From Fistulifera solaris (Eukaryota; Bacillariophyta; Bacillariophyceae; Naviculales; Stauroneidaceae): 64,000 nt of DNA. Of the stretch, positions 10,849 to 24,286 are shown piece after piece (the stretch's first letter is position 1; each line of letters starts with the position of its first letter). The stretch is from contig AP026129.1 of the NCBI GenBank assembly GCA_030295235.1, positions 1-64,000 of the forward strand, written 5' to 3'. Both the position numbers and the translations under genes were made by a program. The notes beneath the pieces were generated by a model that was not told the DNA's origin, made no database searches, and worked only from the letters and a program-made list of their open reading frames with translations.

Positions 10849-11491
10849 TCAAGTTTGAGGCATGCGAATATTGCGTTTGGCACCCTGAGCTAAAGGAGAA
10901 TAGAAACCGCCGTATTCTCCTTGCATTTCCAAACCTGCTGTAATCTCAGGACAGTTCCGCGCTCCCATAAAAGCAATGCGAGATCCACTCGGATACTCCT
11001 CCGCAATCGGAACAAAAGTTAGGTAGTACCGCCATTGGTAGTTTCTGCTTGTGAACATAAACAATAGAATTTGCCATTGATGTCGTCTTGAGGTCTTTGA
11101 TAGCCTTCATATGGGCGACAACCTTTGGGTGTGTTTCCGAGTAAGCAGCTTCCCGTTGTTGCGTGACACAGCACGCCAGAATTCTGCAGGCATCATCATG
11201 TACGAATTGTCCCCCTTCATCCGAATCTCAGTTTCGGTCCGAGACTCGTTAATGGAGCAATGGACATCCGCTTGGTCAACACCAGAGAGCAGAACTGTCT
11301 GCTGTGACAATCGCTTGTACTCCAGGTCTTCCCATTTGTAAAGGAGTGAGCCTGGGAGTTTGACAGGGACTTCAATGGTTCTCACACGTTCGTCGTTATC
11401 GTCGTAGTCTGGGTCGAAGCATCAAAGAAAACGGATCAGTTAGCAAGAAATTGTTGAAGCCGATCAAACAGGAACGCTACATACCAGCCAT
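10849..11491 (-). pseudogene. Broken member of an unrecognised family also present at 12572
   Basis: A 7-nt first exon (11491-11485, MA plus one base) is joined by a GTATGT...CCCAG intron (11484-11409) to an exon reading DYDDNDERVRTIEVPVKLPG. The segment KLPGSLLYKWEDL ... LLSGV ... EIRMKGDNSYM resembles KLPASLIYSWHDR ... LLSGL ... EIMIDITDSAM of the intact gene at 12572. Both then have an HPxVVAHxxKxK motif. In this copy that motif (THPKVVAHMKAIKDLKT) is read in a shifted frame between two opposite one-base changes, near 11158 and 11075. The original frame then resumes (MFTSRNYQWRYYLTFVPIAE) to a normal stop, giving about 188 residues. The two shifts cancel, so a sequence error is possible. 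Function unknown. Confidence 0.6.
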
Positions 11492-11584
11492 TATGGATTT
11501 TTTCAAGAGGACATTGTCAACAAGATGCAAGATGCAATTGAAATGAGCTTGGCCAAGGTCAACGAATCGCAGCGATTTGCATAG
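11407..11584 (+). other. Coding-like segment opposite the start of the family gene
   Basis: The plus strand reads SLGRSIKENGSVSKKLLKP, continues IKQERYIPAIMDFF and then, one frame over after a T run at 11502-11507, QEDIVNKMQDAIEMSLAKVN to a stop at 11582-11584. The composition is protein-like in both parts. It overlaps the intron and first exon of the minus-strand gene. It could be the last exon of another, largely lost gene. I do not recognise it. Confidence 0.4.
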
Positions 11585-11790
11585 TGAGTGCTTGCTGCGG
11601 GCGCACTGCTCGTGCTCGGTCTTTTGTCAAAGGAGCGAAAAAAGCCCAGAACTTGCGAAGTGTGTGTGTCTTCTGTAAAATAATAATGATGAATATCAAA
11701 CTTCACTTGGTACGCTTCATTGTTCTATGGTTATAGATTAAACAAGCCCAGTACACTGTACTAATGAGCCAAAGGAATTTTATGTTTTTT

Positions 11791-12052
11791 GTTACGTTAT
11801 GTTATGTTATGATTTGTTATGTTATGTTATGTTATGTTATGTTATGTTATGTTATGTTTTGTTATGTTTAGTTAGGTTCAGTTATGTTTTTACTACTCGA
11901 AAAAAAAGATGGTACAACTTTTGTGTAGATTCTACTCGATTCACGAGTACATTTTTCAGACACGTTATGTTATGTTATGTTTTGTTATGTTATGTTAGGT
12001 TAGGTTAGGTTAGGTTAGGTTATGTTATGTTATGTTATGTTATGGTATGTTA
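11791..12052. repeat. (TTATG)n satellite with TTAGG variants
   Basis: Two blocks of TTATG pentamers (about 11791-11882 and 11964-12052), with a run of TTAGG units near 11995-12018, are split by about 80 bp of unique sequence. Open frames reading MLCYVMLCY in this area are repeat artefacts. Confidence 0.9.
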
Positions 12053-12571
12053 TGGTATTCTTTTCTGTAATGTTTTCAGTAATAAGTTATGATTTCAGTA
12101 CAAAATGTATATAGAGAACAAGGAACACGTTGAACTGTCAATTTCTCTGTATCTTTCTAAACTAGCTTCTTCCTTTGTCATACTCGATACTCGATACTCG
12201 ATCCGTCAACATTAACGACTGATTACTGATCAAGATGCATACTCTGAGTTTCTACTGTAGCTCCATTCCCAGTTTCGCTTCCCCCTCATTCTAGTGTACC
12301 GAGTGTGTGTGTGTGTGTTGAGTGTTGAGGTGTTGAGTGATGGATTGGACAGTCTCGAGGAGGAGGAGGAGGAGTCGTCTCGAGTGTGTGTGTTTTTCGT
12401 GTGATGATGATGAGATGAAAAGGACGACACGCTGGTGCGCACTGCCTGTTGCGGTTTCCGCCATCATCATTCTTGTCACAGCTCAAATCCGATTCTCCAG
12501 TCAAGCCCAAATTCTTACGGAATCTCAGAAGCCTCACCAACTTTCAAAAATACACAAATATCACGAAAACC
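12053..12571. other. Upstream region of the intact family gene
   Basis: No gene seen. It contains CGATACT tandem words (12183-12200), a GT run with GTTGAG units (12303-12340) and a GAG run (12357-12373). It presumably holds the promoter and 5' leader of the gene at 12572. Confidence 0.5.
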
Positions 12572-13891
12572 ATGTCTGAGTTTGGCGAGAGCGAAGAGAC
12601 CGTCATTATTGAGGGGAAACTCCCCGCGTCCCTCATATATAGCTGGCATGATAGGCATGCCAATCTTCGCATTTCACAATACACAAACCTTCTTTCTGGT
12701 CTCCGTCAACGAACCGCATATGGTAGAGAAATTGTTGAATGTTGTGTTGATGAAGAAGGGACTGAAATTATGATTGACATCACGGACTCTGCCATGTTCC
12801 GCGACGATTTCTTTGTCAACTACGGCAATAGAAGCGAGGATCACCCGCTTGTCGTTGCGCATAGGCTGAAAATGAAGGAACTCAAAGGTGACAGCAAGAA
12901 GATACTGTTCTCGCATCGTGAGACTATCGAAGAAGGCACGGTCACACTGAAAAGAATGGATGATATTGATTCTCAAGCCTTCCGTATCATTAGAAGGAAC
13001 AATACATCTGGGGAAGAAACAGATACTGTTGCAGCAATTGAAATGGAAAGTAACTCTTTGAACTTTGTAGGTCAGGAGCACGGCCAGCTCAAAACACTTT
13101 CTATGCCGGATCGAATGGACACGACTCCTTCTACTGAGTCGAGCCAGGAGCCGCAAATGGCTTTGAACGAGCTATCTGTGGCTGACATGATTCAGCAACC
13201 GAACCACCAGCCTGTCTTTCAAACACTGGCACGCGATGTCACTGTAGCAAAGCAGGAACACAGCGAGGATTCTTTTATTTCTACTTTCGTGGAGCAGCAA
13301 ACTGTTGTACAGCAGCTTTCGAAAAGATCCATTGTAAGCTCGGGTGGCTCACTAACCAAAGCCCTTGTGTCGGATGCGTCTTATGAGATGAGCCGCAAGG
13401 TCAAAAGCCGCGGCCGAGATTCAACGTTCGACCAGACTTGGACGGATTCACAAAAGAAAACAGCAGACCAGCTAGTTACATCCGAAGTGCATGGCAACCT
13501 ACCTGGGACAAACGACGGACTGATGTCAGCATTCAACGAGAATATGGGTGCTTGGTATACCATCAAGATAGGAGAAACAGCAGAGATACCAAGTGTTGCA
13601 GCAAGACTCGCGAATCTCCGCCCTACCCGACCATCATCTCTCTCAAGGGCGATAGCTGCGATACCAGCTAATCCTTCAGATGACGTAGCTGAACAAGCAT
13701 TGGCTCTAAATCAAGTGCCAATTGACGTGGAAATGAATTACGAATCACTGGGAAAACGTGATTTTGAATTTTTCAGTACGAGTGTTGACGCTGGAAAGGA
13801 ACCGAGGCACGGGGGGGAGATTGTTGTGTACGAGGGCAACCAAACTTCAAGTAACCTTGTTCACACTGCCAAGAAACCGAAAAGCCCTTGA
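12572..13891 (+). CDS. Intact member of an unrecognised protein family (inside the inverted-repeat element)
   Basis: Single-exon protein of 439 residues. I chose the ATG at 12572 (MSEFGESEETVIIEG) rather than upstream starts because it aligns with the start of the broken paralogue at 11491. The first about 120 residues form the shared region: KLPASLIYSWHDR, LLSGLRQR, EIMIDITDSAM and HPLVVAHRLKMKE. The remaining two thirds are polar, Ser/Thr/Gln-rich and probably largely disordered. No catalytic motif, zinc ligand or membrane segment is visible. It is convergent with the transposase, with about 140 bp between the stops. A DNA-binding or transposition-accessory role is possible from position only; nothing in the sequence proves it. 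Confidence 0.75.
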   Translation: MSEFGESEETVIIEGKLPASLIYSWHDRHANLRISQYTNLLSGLRQRTAYGREIVECCVDEEGTEIMIDITDSAMFRDDFFVNYGNRSEDHPLVVAHRLKMKELKGDSKKILFSHRETIEEGTVTLKRMDDIDSQAFRIIRRNNTSGEETDTVAAIEMESNSLNFVGQEHGQLKTLSMPDRMDTTPSTESSQEPQMALNELSVADMIQQPNHQPVFQTLARDVTVAKQEHSEDSFISTFVEQQTVVQQLSKRSIVSSGGSLTKALVSDASYEMSRKVKSRGRDSTFDQTWTDSQKKTADQLVTSEVHGNLPGTNDGLMSAFNENMGAWYTIKIGETAEIPSVAARLANLRPTRPSSLSRAIAAIPANPSDDVAEQALALNQVPIDVEMNYESLGKRDFEFFSTSVDAGKEPRHGGEIVVYEGNQTSSNLVHTAKKPKSP

Positions 13892-14031
13892 TTCGCACCT
13901 GTAATCCTTGAGGAAGGCACCCACCAAGAACCAAAAATCTGAAGAAGAATAAATTGCGCGCCTATTCTCATTCATTCGATTAAAGTTTGCATGCTATAGG
14001 TTAATTGAATGATATTTATCTACTTTAGTGT

Positions 14032-14962
14032 CTACTTCGGTAGAGAGTTGATAGGGTTATCGGTTTTTAGTCGAAGCTGTACAACCGATGCAACTGCTCG
14101 GAAGTAATAAACATGCCGTTTCAATTCATGTCGGAATTGCTGGCGCAGACATCCAAACCGCTTAATTCGTTGATTTACGTTTTCATGACGCGCCAAAGCT
14201 TTTCCAATCAAAATCAATTTCCCTTTCTGATGACCACGATTTTTTATTGTCAGCTGGGAGATCGAACGATAGCCTTGGTCTGCTATTCCTTTTTCACCCT
14301 TCGAAAGCTGACCGGCAAGGTTTCGTCGAAAAATCTTTGAATCAGGAAATTCCCCGCAAGGAAAAGGGCCATTGATCCAGATCATTTCACTGTCAAAAAG
14401 CGAGACAGCAATTTCATAACGTAGTCCGGCGCTTCTGAATTTGTGCGAATACCATTTGGGCGAAAACGGACTCGGTTCGTTAATCGGACAGTCAGTCCCA
14501 TCAACCGAAAATGTATGAATACCAGATTTCGTTCGGCTGTTCCACTTTATCTATAAGAAAACATATTGTTAGCGATATACAAAGTGCAACAGGTAATCAG
14601 CGCAAAAGACTTACCAATCGAGTAGAGAGCAATGCCAGTGCAGTGATAAACTGGTCGGACCACTTTCGAAAGGTCTTTTCATCGCATCCGGCCATGCCAC
14701 TTAAAACTTCCTCTGTTGCATAAACTTTCAATTTCAGTAGGGCCCAAAGCAGATGCTTGAAGCGTCCATTCTCAGGGACTTTCAATAAGATCCACAGCTG
14801 AGAGCATTGTGTTGGCGATACGCCAAAGTGCGACATGAAGCGTCGCGTTTGAACCAAAGTGGGCTTGTAGCTGCGCATGTCCAGCGACTCGCCCATTATG
14901 AAACACCCACTTCTCAAGAACTCTCTAGTCTGATTAGAAGAATAATTAAACTGTATCTTCAT
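14032..14962 (-). CDS. DDE-superfamily (PIF/Harbinger-like) transposase
   Basis: Two exons (14962-14615 and 14550-14032) joined by a 64-bp GTAAGT...TTATAG intron give 288 residues with no break. The N-terminal half has a helical, Trp-containing segment (SPTQCSQLWILLKVPE ... DEKTFRKW). The catalytic half has SVDGTDCPI (first Asp), GEFPDSKIF (second Asp), the ADQGY box and ALARHENVNQRIKRFG with the candidate Glu. The arrangement fits the DDE_Tnp_4 group, which cuts and pastes DNA. Frame, intron and motifs are all intact, so it may be active. It reads outward-to-inward from the right inverted repeat at 15339-15508. Confidence 0.85.
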
Positions 14963-15338
14963 CGTAACTTGATGATCCAATCACCAAGAAAAATTCTACT
15001 TGTTGACAGCTGAATGGCTGAATGTGCGAGAGCGTGACAAATCGCAACTTTCTGTTTGTGTGTGTACGGAGTCGAGGACTCTATCGCCAAATGTCGTTGC
15101 CAGTTGCCAGGATGGTGGCATTGTCATATATGTGCTTGTGTATCGTTTCCACTGTACTTTGTAGGCTCCACGCTCCACGCTGCACGATTTTTTCAGCACT
15201 ACGAACCACGACTGAGGTCAGGATTTCAGTCTCTGTTGTTGGTCCGTATGACCGTCTCGTACTTGGTACGTAGCACGTAGCACAGTACTGCACCGGCAAC
15301 TGCAGTGTGCAATTTTTCTACAATCTCTGCGAATTCAG
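14963..15338. other. 5' flank of the transposase inside the element
   Basis: No gene seen. It contains GTACGTAGCACGTAGCAC-type short tandem words near 15268-15287. The transposase promoter should lie here. Confidence 0.5.
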
Positions 15339-15508
15339 AGTTCGCATCCAGGAAAAATTCAAAATCGCATTTTTTGTATTTTTTCTGTTTTTTAAAGAAA
15401 AATCAACAGTGCGCCTTGATTCAAAGGACATTTTACAGGTACATCAATGCCTATCTTTTTCGTGTTATTTCCAGTTTTCATAGTTATCATATTTCCCGCA
15501 GTCTCCCG
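15339..15508 (-). repeat. Right terminal inverted repeat
   Basis: Read on the minus strand it begins CGGGAGACTGCGGGAAATAT. It differs from the left end at four of the first 52 positions. The inner block at 15339-15379 pairs with 8477-8517. Confidence 0.85.
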
Positions 15509-15757
15509 ATACAATTAGCAAGAATGTAAACTTTCTCTTGTTTCAATACCGTTCTTTCACAGTAAATACCATAGCATTCGAAACAGCAGCGCCTGGGCAT
15601 GCAGTGAACAGTGGGCAGTGGGCAGCGCATTCGATGATTGTCTTGCTTCGATGATCTATTGACATTGACCCGTCCCATTCCTTTTGAGTCATCTAAACAT
15701 CCATACCTGGTACCTGGTACCTTTCCTCATTGAGAGCACTCTGCACGAGATAGATTA
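15509..15757. other. Spacer between the element and the methyltransferase gene
   Basis: A short unique region. An ACCTGGTACCTGGTACCT tandem word lies at 15707-15724, one of several GTACC-rich clusters in the gene-free spacers of this window. Confidence 0.5.
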
Positions 15758-16682
15758 ATGAAAATGTCAAAAGTATCTTCCGGAGCTTGGATAAAATCGT
15801 TTCCTTATGATACAGACTATTGTGATCACTTCGAAACGCCGCGGCAAGCTTACGATGATATTGCTCCTATTTTAGACATGTTATTACTGTCCACGCAAAG
15901 ACCTAGCCGTTCGAAAATAACAATTTATGATCCTTATTTCTGTGATGGCCGCGCTGGAAGAATTCTTCGTGAACTAGGCTTTCAAGTGCAGCATGATATA
16001 AGGGATTTTTACAAAGATATACAAAACGGTGAAATTCCTCATCATGATATTTTGGTAACAAATCCGCCTTTCTCCGATCAGCATAAGAAGGTAAATTACA
16101 TGAGCAACTGCTGTATTTCTGTCTTTCAAGTCTTACAATCGCTTCTGGACCTTCGTTTTACAGAAGTGCCTCGAATTCTGCTTCGCGCAACTTCGAGGCC
16201 CGACAAAGCGCCCATTTGCGATACTCATGCCCAACTACGTCGCAGCGCGAGAGTATTACAAGAAGCTTCTTACACAACAGAATAATAAAGAAGATGTCGT
16301 TTATCTCATTCCGGCGACAAAGTATCATTATGACCATCCCGATGGAACGGGTAAAGACACTCCGCCGTTTGAGAGTTTGTGGTTCATTGGTGTCAACGTA
16401 AACAGAGATTGGAATAAAGTTTTTTCTCGTGGGAAAATAGCGGAAACACTGAAGGCTTTATCGACTTGGAATGATTCATTCAAAAGGATTTTCCAGAAGC
16501 GACCCAATCCAAAGCAACGGAAGAAAAAGGGCAAGAAAAGAACAATTGAGCTCGGAACGAACGCAGTATTTGATGTGACTAATCCCCAACCCGTCGAACC
16601 CTCACAAACCGCTTCCAATCAAAATCGAAAGAAAAGTAAATATCGCGATGCAGCTGGTGTGAGGAAACAGGGCCGATTTTGA
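15758..16682 (+). CDS. NPPF-motif SAM-dependent methyltransferase (N6-adenine type, target unknown)
   Basis: Two exons (15758-16090, 16164-16682) with a 73-bp GTAAAT...TTACAG intron encode 283 residues. The fold begins ETPRQAYDDIAPIL. IYDPYFCDGRAGRILRELGF looks like the cofactor-binding strand and loop (motif I region), and HHDILVTNPPFSDQHKK contains the NPPF catalytic motif (about residues 104-107) used to methylate an amino group on adenine. The intron falls directly after the NPPF helix. The C-terminal 80 residues are basic (KQRKKKGKKR), suggesting nucleic-acid binding or nuclear import. The substrate, DNA or RNA, cannot be told from sequence. It is not an MT-A70 (DPPW) protein. Confidence 0.75.
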
Positions 16683-16888
16683 ACGATGCTGGTGCTCTTC
16701 GCGCATAGGGAGAGGCTTTTGGACACTGGAGGGGTAAAACAAGCGAACGGCAGCGATTATCTTTTCGTCAATCTTCGAAAGTTCAATTTGTCTGTTAAAG
16801 GCGGAGTTTTATGTTGGGAACGTCGTTTGAGACCTACTGAGGAGCTTGAACCAAACGTGGAATTAAATAAAAGAGCTACGTCATCGCA

Positions 16889-20300
<3,412 letters not shown>

Positions 20301-20822
20301 GGTGATTATCACATTGATGTTGACTTAGTGAAGTATCTAAGCACTGTCTTGTTACAGGTTCATTCGTAATGCGGAAAAGACGCGTTCGATGATGCGGCCG
20401 CGAGACGCGAGAGGAGGGAGAAGGACAAAGGTGTGGAGGACGGACGCGTCTTTCGGAGGTCTCGGTATAAATTGTACTCCGTATCTTGTACGCAGGACCT
20501 GGTAATGGTAACAGCTCTGTGGACGGTGCGGGAAATTGTGTACTTTCGCGTAGGCCCCCGTAGAGAAATGTACCAACCAGAGGTGCGTTCCCGTGTCTCC
20601 CTGGTCGATTTCATCTTTTTAAATGGAATTTAGAGTCTGGAATCATTTCGTTTTTCGCAACTAATACAAAAATCCCAATAATCCGAATGCGATGGCCGAT
20701 AAAAAATTCGAACGGAAAATGCACCATTAACCATAAACCATTCGACGTTCGACTATAATTGATCGACGATGGGCGATCATAAACCAGTTGATGGTCAAAG
20801 AGATAATATTAAAGGAGTAATA
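20301..20822. other. Shared upstream region of PRP2 and the carrier gene
   Basis: Divergent promoter space of about 520 bp. No gene seen. Near 20700-20770 short words around CCATTAACCATAAACCATT and TCGACGTTCGACTA recur. Confidence 0.5.
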
Positions 20823-22336
20823 ATGAATGAAAAAGTATTGAACCCTTTCACGCTGATTATAGTCGCCCTTTTGTTAACGAAGGCGAAGGCAAATGATTCT
20901 TTCTCCTACAACCAAGTGTACAATGTAAACTTGGAATCTCCATCAGACGCAAAAATCGGAAATAGCGACTGTGATTTCTCGGTATCGTCACTGGCGCTCA
21001 TGGGAGATAAAGAATCTTTTGGAGATATCAACATGATGTTTCACTACAGTGAAGGATCTGACAGTCATGACGATGATGATAACGACGACGACGACGATCA
21101 GGGAGGACGATGACGGAAGCTGCAGCATGCTATCCAACGAATCACTTTCTCGGAGTCAGTATTCTACATTTACCACCACAACCTACGTATGCAAAGAGGA
21201 AAACAAGCAAAGGACGACAAAGTCGCACAGAGTCAAATCTTCGCCAACTACGGCAGCATTAAGGCTGCGAGGAGGAACAATCACGAGTACTGGGGCCTCA
21301 ACAATGGTTCTCCGTAAGCTTCTCGTTGTAGCTTTAGTGACTCTTGTCTATGAGGGATTGGTTGGTACGTAGACTCAATAAGACGTTTCTGTGTGTATTA
21401 TAATCTGCAAGCAATCTCAAATAAGCATTGTGAAACACAGGTCACCTTTTGGAATTCTTCAAAATTGTCATGCAGACCGCTCCGGAAGGAGTAACATATC
21501 TTGATATTTTACGAAATATAACAGCTGCTAAAGGTATCGCGGGGCTTTGGGATGGCTTCTTTCCGTGGGGTGTCGTACAAGCGGTCTTCAAAGGATCTGT
21601 CTTTGGCTTGGCTCATGCCACGGCTTCCAATATTTTACTACCGTTGGTCGATCAAGGTAAAATGACTTTGCCTATGCTATTGACATTGGCTGGTGGTATT
21701 GGAGGAGGTCTTCAGGGATACGTACTATCCCCGACGCTTTTGTTGAAAACGAGGGTCATGACGGATCCAGTTTTTCGTCAAAAAATGTCACCTTTTCGAA
21801 CGACATGGTTGAGTCTTTGCATTGGATCAGCCGTCGTGAAACGGGAAGGAATCAGGGCCTTGATGAAAGGTGCAAATACTTTTGCTGTAAAGCGCGTTTT
21901 TGATTGGTCAACCCGATTCTATTTCTCAGATCTCTTTGAGACGATGATGCTTCAATCAAAAGGAGGGCTTCAACTTACGACGGCCGAAAAGAGTATGGCG
22001 TCGTTTTTGGGCGGTGCACTATCAACATTGAGTACTCTTCCGCTAGACGTGATTGTTGCCAAAACACAAGATGCGAAAAGTGCGGGCATAAAGGTGTCTC
22101 CTTGGACTTTATTCAAATCGGAATTGAACGAGAAAGGATGGAGCGGTGTGCGGAAAACTTACACGAAAGGGTTCCTTGCACGGTTGTTACATGTCTGTAC
22201 AACCACAATGGGTAAGTTTTCTTGCTTGAGTATCGTTCTCTACCTATACAAAATCTCATCTTTTGTGAAATCGACAGCCATCAAGACAGGCACGCCTATT
22301 GTTTATGATCTCATTTTCCAGCCGGCACACGTTTAA
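20823..22336 (+). CDS. Mitochondrial-carrier-family protein with N-terminal signal peptide and LRLRGG motif
   Basis: Three exons (20823-21364, 21441-22211, 22278-22336) give about 456 residues with one extra base allowed near 21101 in a GGG run. It starts MNEKVLNPFTLIIVALLLTK, a signal-peptide-like segment, followed by an Asp-rich stretch (HDDDDNDDDDD) and ALRLRGG (21256-21276). The C-terminal about 280 residues look like three carrier repeats: GVTYLDILRNITAAKGIAGL; SPTLLLKTRVM; and LPLDVIVAKTQDAKSAG with GFLARLLHVC. No metabolite can be assigned. A signal peptide is unusual for this family and suggests an endomembrane or plastid-surrounding site rather than mitochondria. The cleavage region (TKAKA/NDSF) lacks the Phe of diatom plastid leaders. 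The last intron (66 bp) is in frame and has no stop. Confidence 0.65.
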
Positions 22337-22440
22337 CAACAAAGTATTATCGCGCATTGGGTCGGGAAAGAATATTATCATTAGTTTTTGTTTCATTAAA
22401 ACAGAAAAGTGTTCCATGCATTCCAAACTCATCGCGTATC

Positions 22441-24286
22441 TTATTCACCGTCAAAAGCCGACTGCTTTCGCGCACTCAAAAGTTCTCGTTTCGATGGTGG
22501 AACAACGGTTGCGGGCAATTCACTAGGAATGGGTCGTCCTTTCTGAACCACGGCGTCGCACAAAAACATAGCCACCACATATTCATCAAAATCAAACAGG
22601 CCATCTCGATCCATGTCAGAAAGATTCCATATCTGACGCAACTGATCTTTTTCTAAACCTGTTCGCAAAAGCACGTCCCGTGCTTTCTCGGTGGACAAAT
22701 AGCCTCCCTCGGGCCCTAACTGTAGGTAGCTATTTTTGAGACGATCGGCAGAATCTTGCAGTGCCCTATACGAAACCAAATAAGTTAGATCCCGGCAGCA
22801 AAATAGCGACAACTCACTCAAAGACACATGCATATCACTATCTCACCAGTACCGCTCTTGATCGGTTTCATCATAACCAAATGGATTCCCTTCGTAATTG
22901 TCGTCTTTCTTTCCAAATTTACCGGCCGCTTTCGGAATGGGCATATTCTCCGGGCTGGTCATTTTGTTTCGTAGTGTCTCCGGCGAATCTCGTTCGGATG
23001 GAAGTTGCGACATGAGTTGTGGAATTTCGTCCGTCAATACACGTTCCAGATCATCAATATACTTTTGATTCAATGGCGCCAATTCTTGAAACTTGACTTC
23101 TTGTAACTTTGCCGCAAACGATTGTATTTCAGGGAAATCACCGGCAGCCAGATTGTACTTTTTGAGAATGGATCGAAAGACATTGGGCAAGTCTTGAATG
23201 AGTTTCTGTTGTTTCTTTTCCTTGCCCATGAGGGTTGGCATTTGTGACTTTAGGTGCCCGATAATGTAAGCGAGCGTCTTTACTTTACGAATGCGTTTGA
23301 CGAGTTCATTGATTTTTCGGACGGCACTCTGGCGAGGCAACACGGCCAAATCCTTCATGAGATCGCGTTCCTCCATTTCGAACAAGGCAGCGTTGTCCAT
23401 ACTCTTGAGTGGCTCTTGCCAAAAGCTCCCTACGTAAACTCGAGCTACTTCCGGTGACGACATAGTCTTGCCCAAAGACCACAGCAAGGCTCCATAGACA
23501 CGCATGAGTTGTTGTCGATCAATTTGATCGGCCTTGTTCAGAATGCATCTGATTTTATCTTCGTGTCCTTTGAGGACGTCAATGGCGCCTTTGAGTTCAT
23601 CCGATATATCCAACTTGTGTGCATCGAACAAAAGAATGATCAAATCTGCCTTTTCCGCAAACCACGCAACGACTTTCGTGAAATCATAGCCTCGATTGGT
23701 GCGCTGTTTCTCTCCCGACAAGATTCCAGGTGTATCAACGAGTGTGACGCTGCGCAACACAGAACTAGAGAGTTGACTTCCCTCTAAACGACTAAGAAAA
23801 TTGACTCCGAATCGTTCCAATCCCTTAAAGGGTAAATCGGGGTGTACCGACAGGGCATTACCAGGGATGGTTCGTTCTTCTGGACCATTTAAGAGGACGG
23901 TGAAGCGATCAGTAGTTGGTTCTGGGCCGATGCGCTGACCGGGAAAGTCACGACCTAATAAATATCGAATGAATGATGTTTTTCCGACACTATACTGTCC
24001 AACGAGAAGGACCTGGGGTTTCGCTATATCGCGAATGTTGTGAGTCGAGAATTGTGTGAGCGTATTTGTTGCCTGTAGTCGTCAGCACATCTATTCTTTG
24101 CAACGTACCATCAAATTCTACATCACTTAGAAAAGGACTTTCAAAGAAGAAGTCGTATTGATATTTCTTTTCAACAGGATAAACGTATTTCTTGTAAATT
24201 TGTTTCAAACGAGCAGCTACTTGTGCGGTGCGATCAGACACTTCGTTTGCGCCCGCATGCTTTTCGGGGCTACCAGAAGACGCCAT
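22441..24286 (-). CDS. EHD-family membrane-remodelling ATPase
   Basis: Three exons (24286-24109, 24023-22847, 22765-22441) with introns of 85 and 81 bp encode 559 intact residues, near the family's usual 530-550. EHD proteins are dynamin-related ATPases that tubulate and cut endosomal membranes. The P-loop GQYSVGKT (about residues 68-75) begins just after the first intron. DTPGILSGEKQR, FDAHKLDISDE and LNKADQID follow. The C-terminal EH domain (about 452-559) has one clear EF-hand-like loop, DMDRDGLFDFDEY, and would bind NPF-type motifs in partners. The last intron sits exactly between helical region and EH domain. The start MASSGSPEKHAGANEV was chosen as the first ATG in frame. The 3' end faces the carrier gene, 104 bp away. 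Confidence 0.95.

Larger units (their letters stand above)
8351..15508. mobile_element. Candidate 7.16-kb DNA transposon with long terminal inverted repeats
   Basis: The ends are inverted copies of each other: the outer 52 nt match at 48 positions, and a second block (8477-8517 against 15339-15379) matches closely at the same distance from each end (126 and 129 nt). Between them lie, left to right, a decayed acidic-protein gene (+), a broken family gene (-), an intact member of the same family (+) and an intact DDE transposase (-). The last two are convergent, as are the first two. I see no clear target-site duplication in the immediate flanks. The transposase is of the DDE superfamily-4/PIF-Harbinger kind, whose known elements carry a second, DNA-binding protein; whether the family protein plays that part is inference. 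Confidence 0.7.

Noticed and set aside
11799-12008. MLCYVMLCY-type open frame
   Set aside because: Direct translation of the TTATG satellite.
12230-12540. His/Thr-rich minus-strand frames
   Set aside because: They come from GT and GAG simple repeats and have no counterpart in either family gene.
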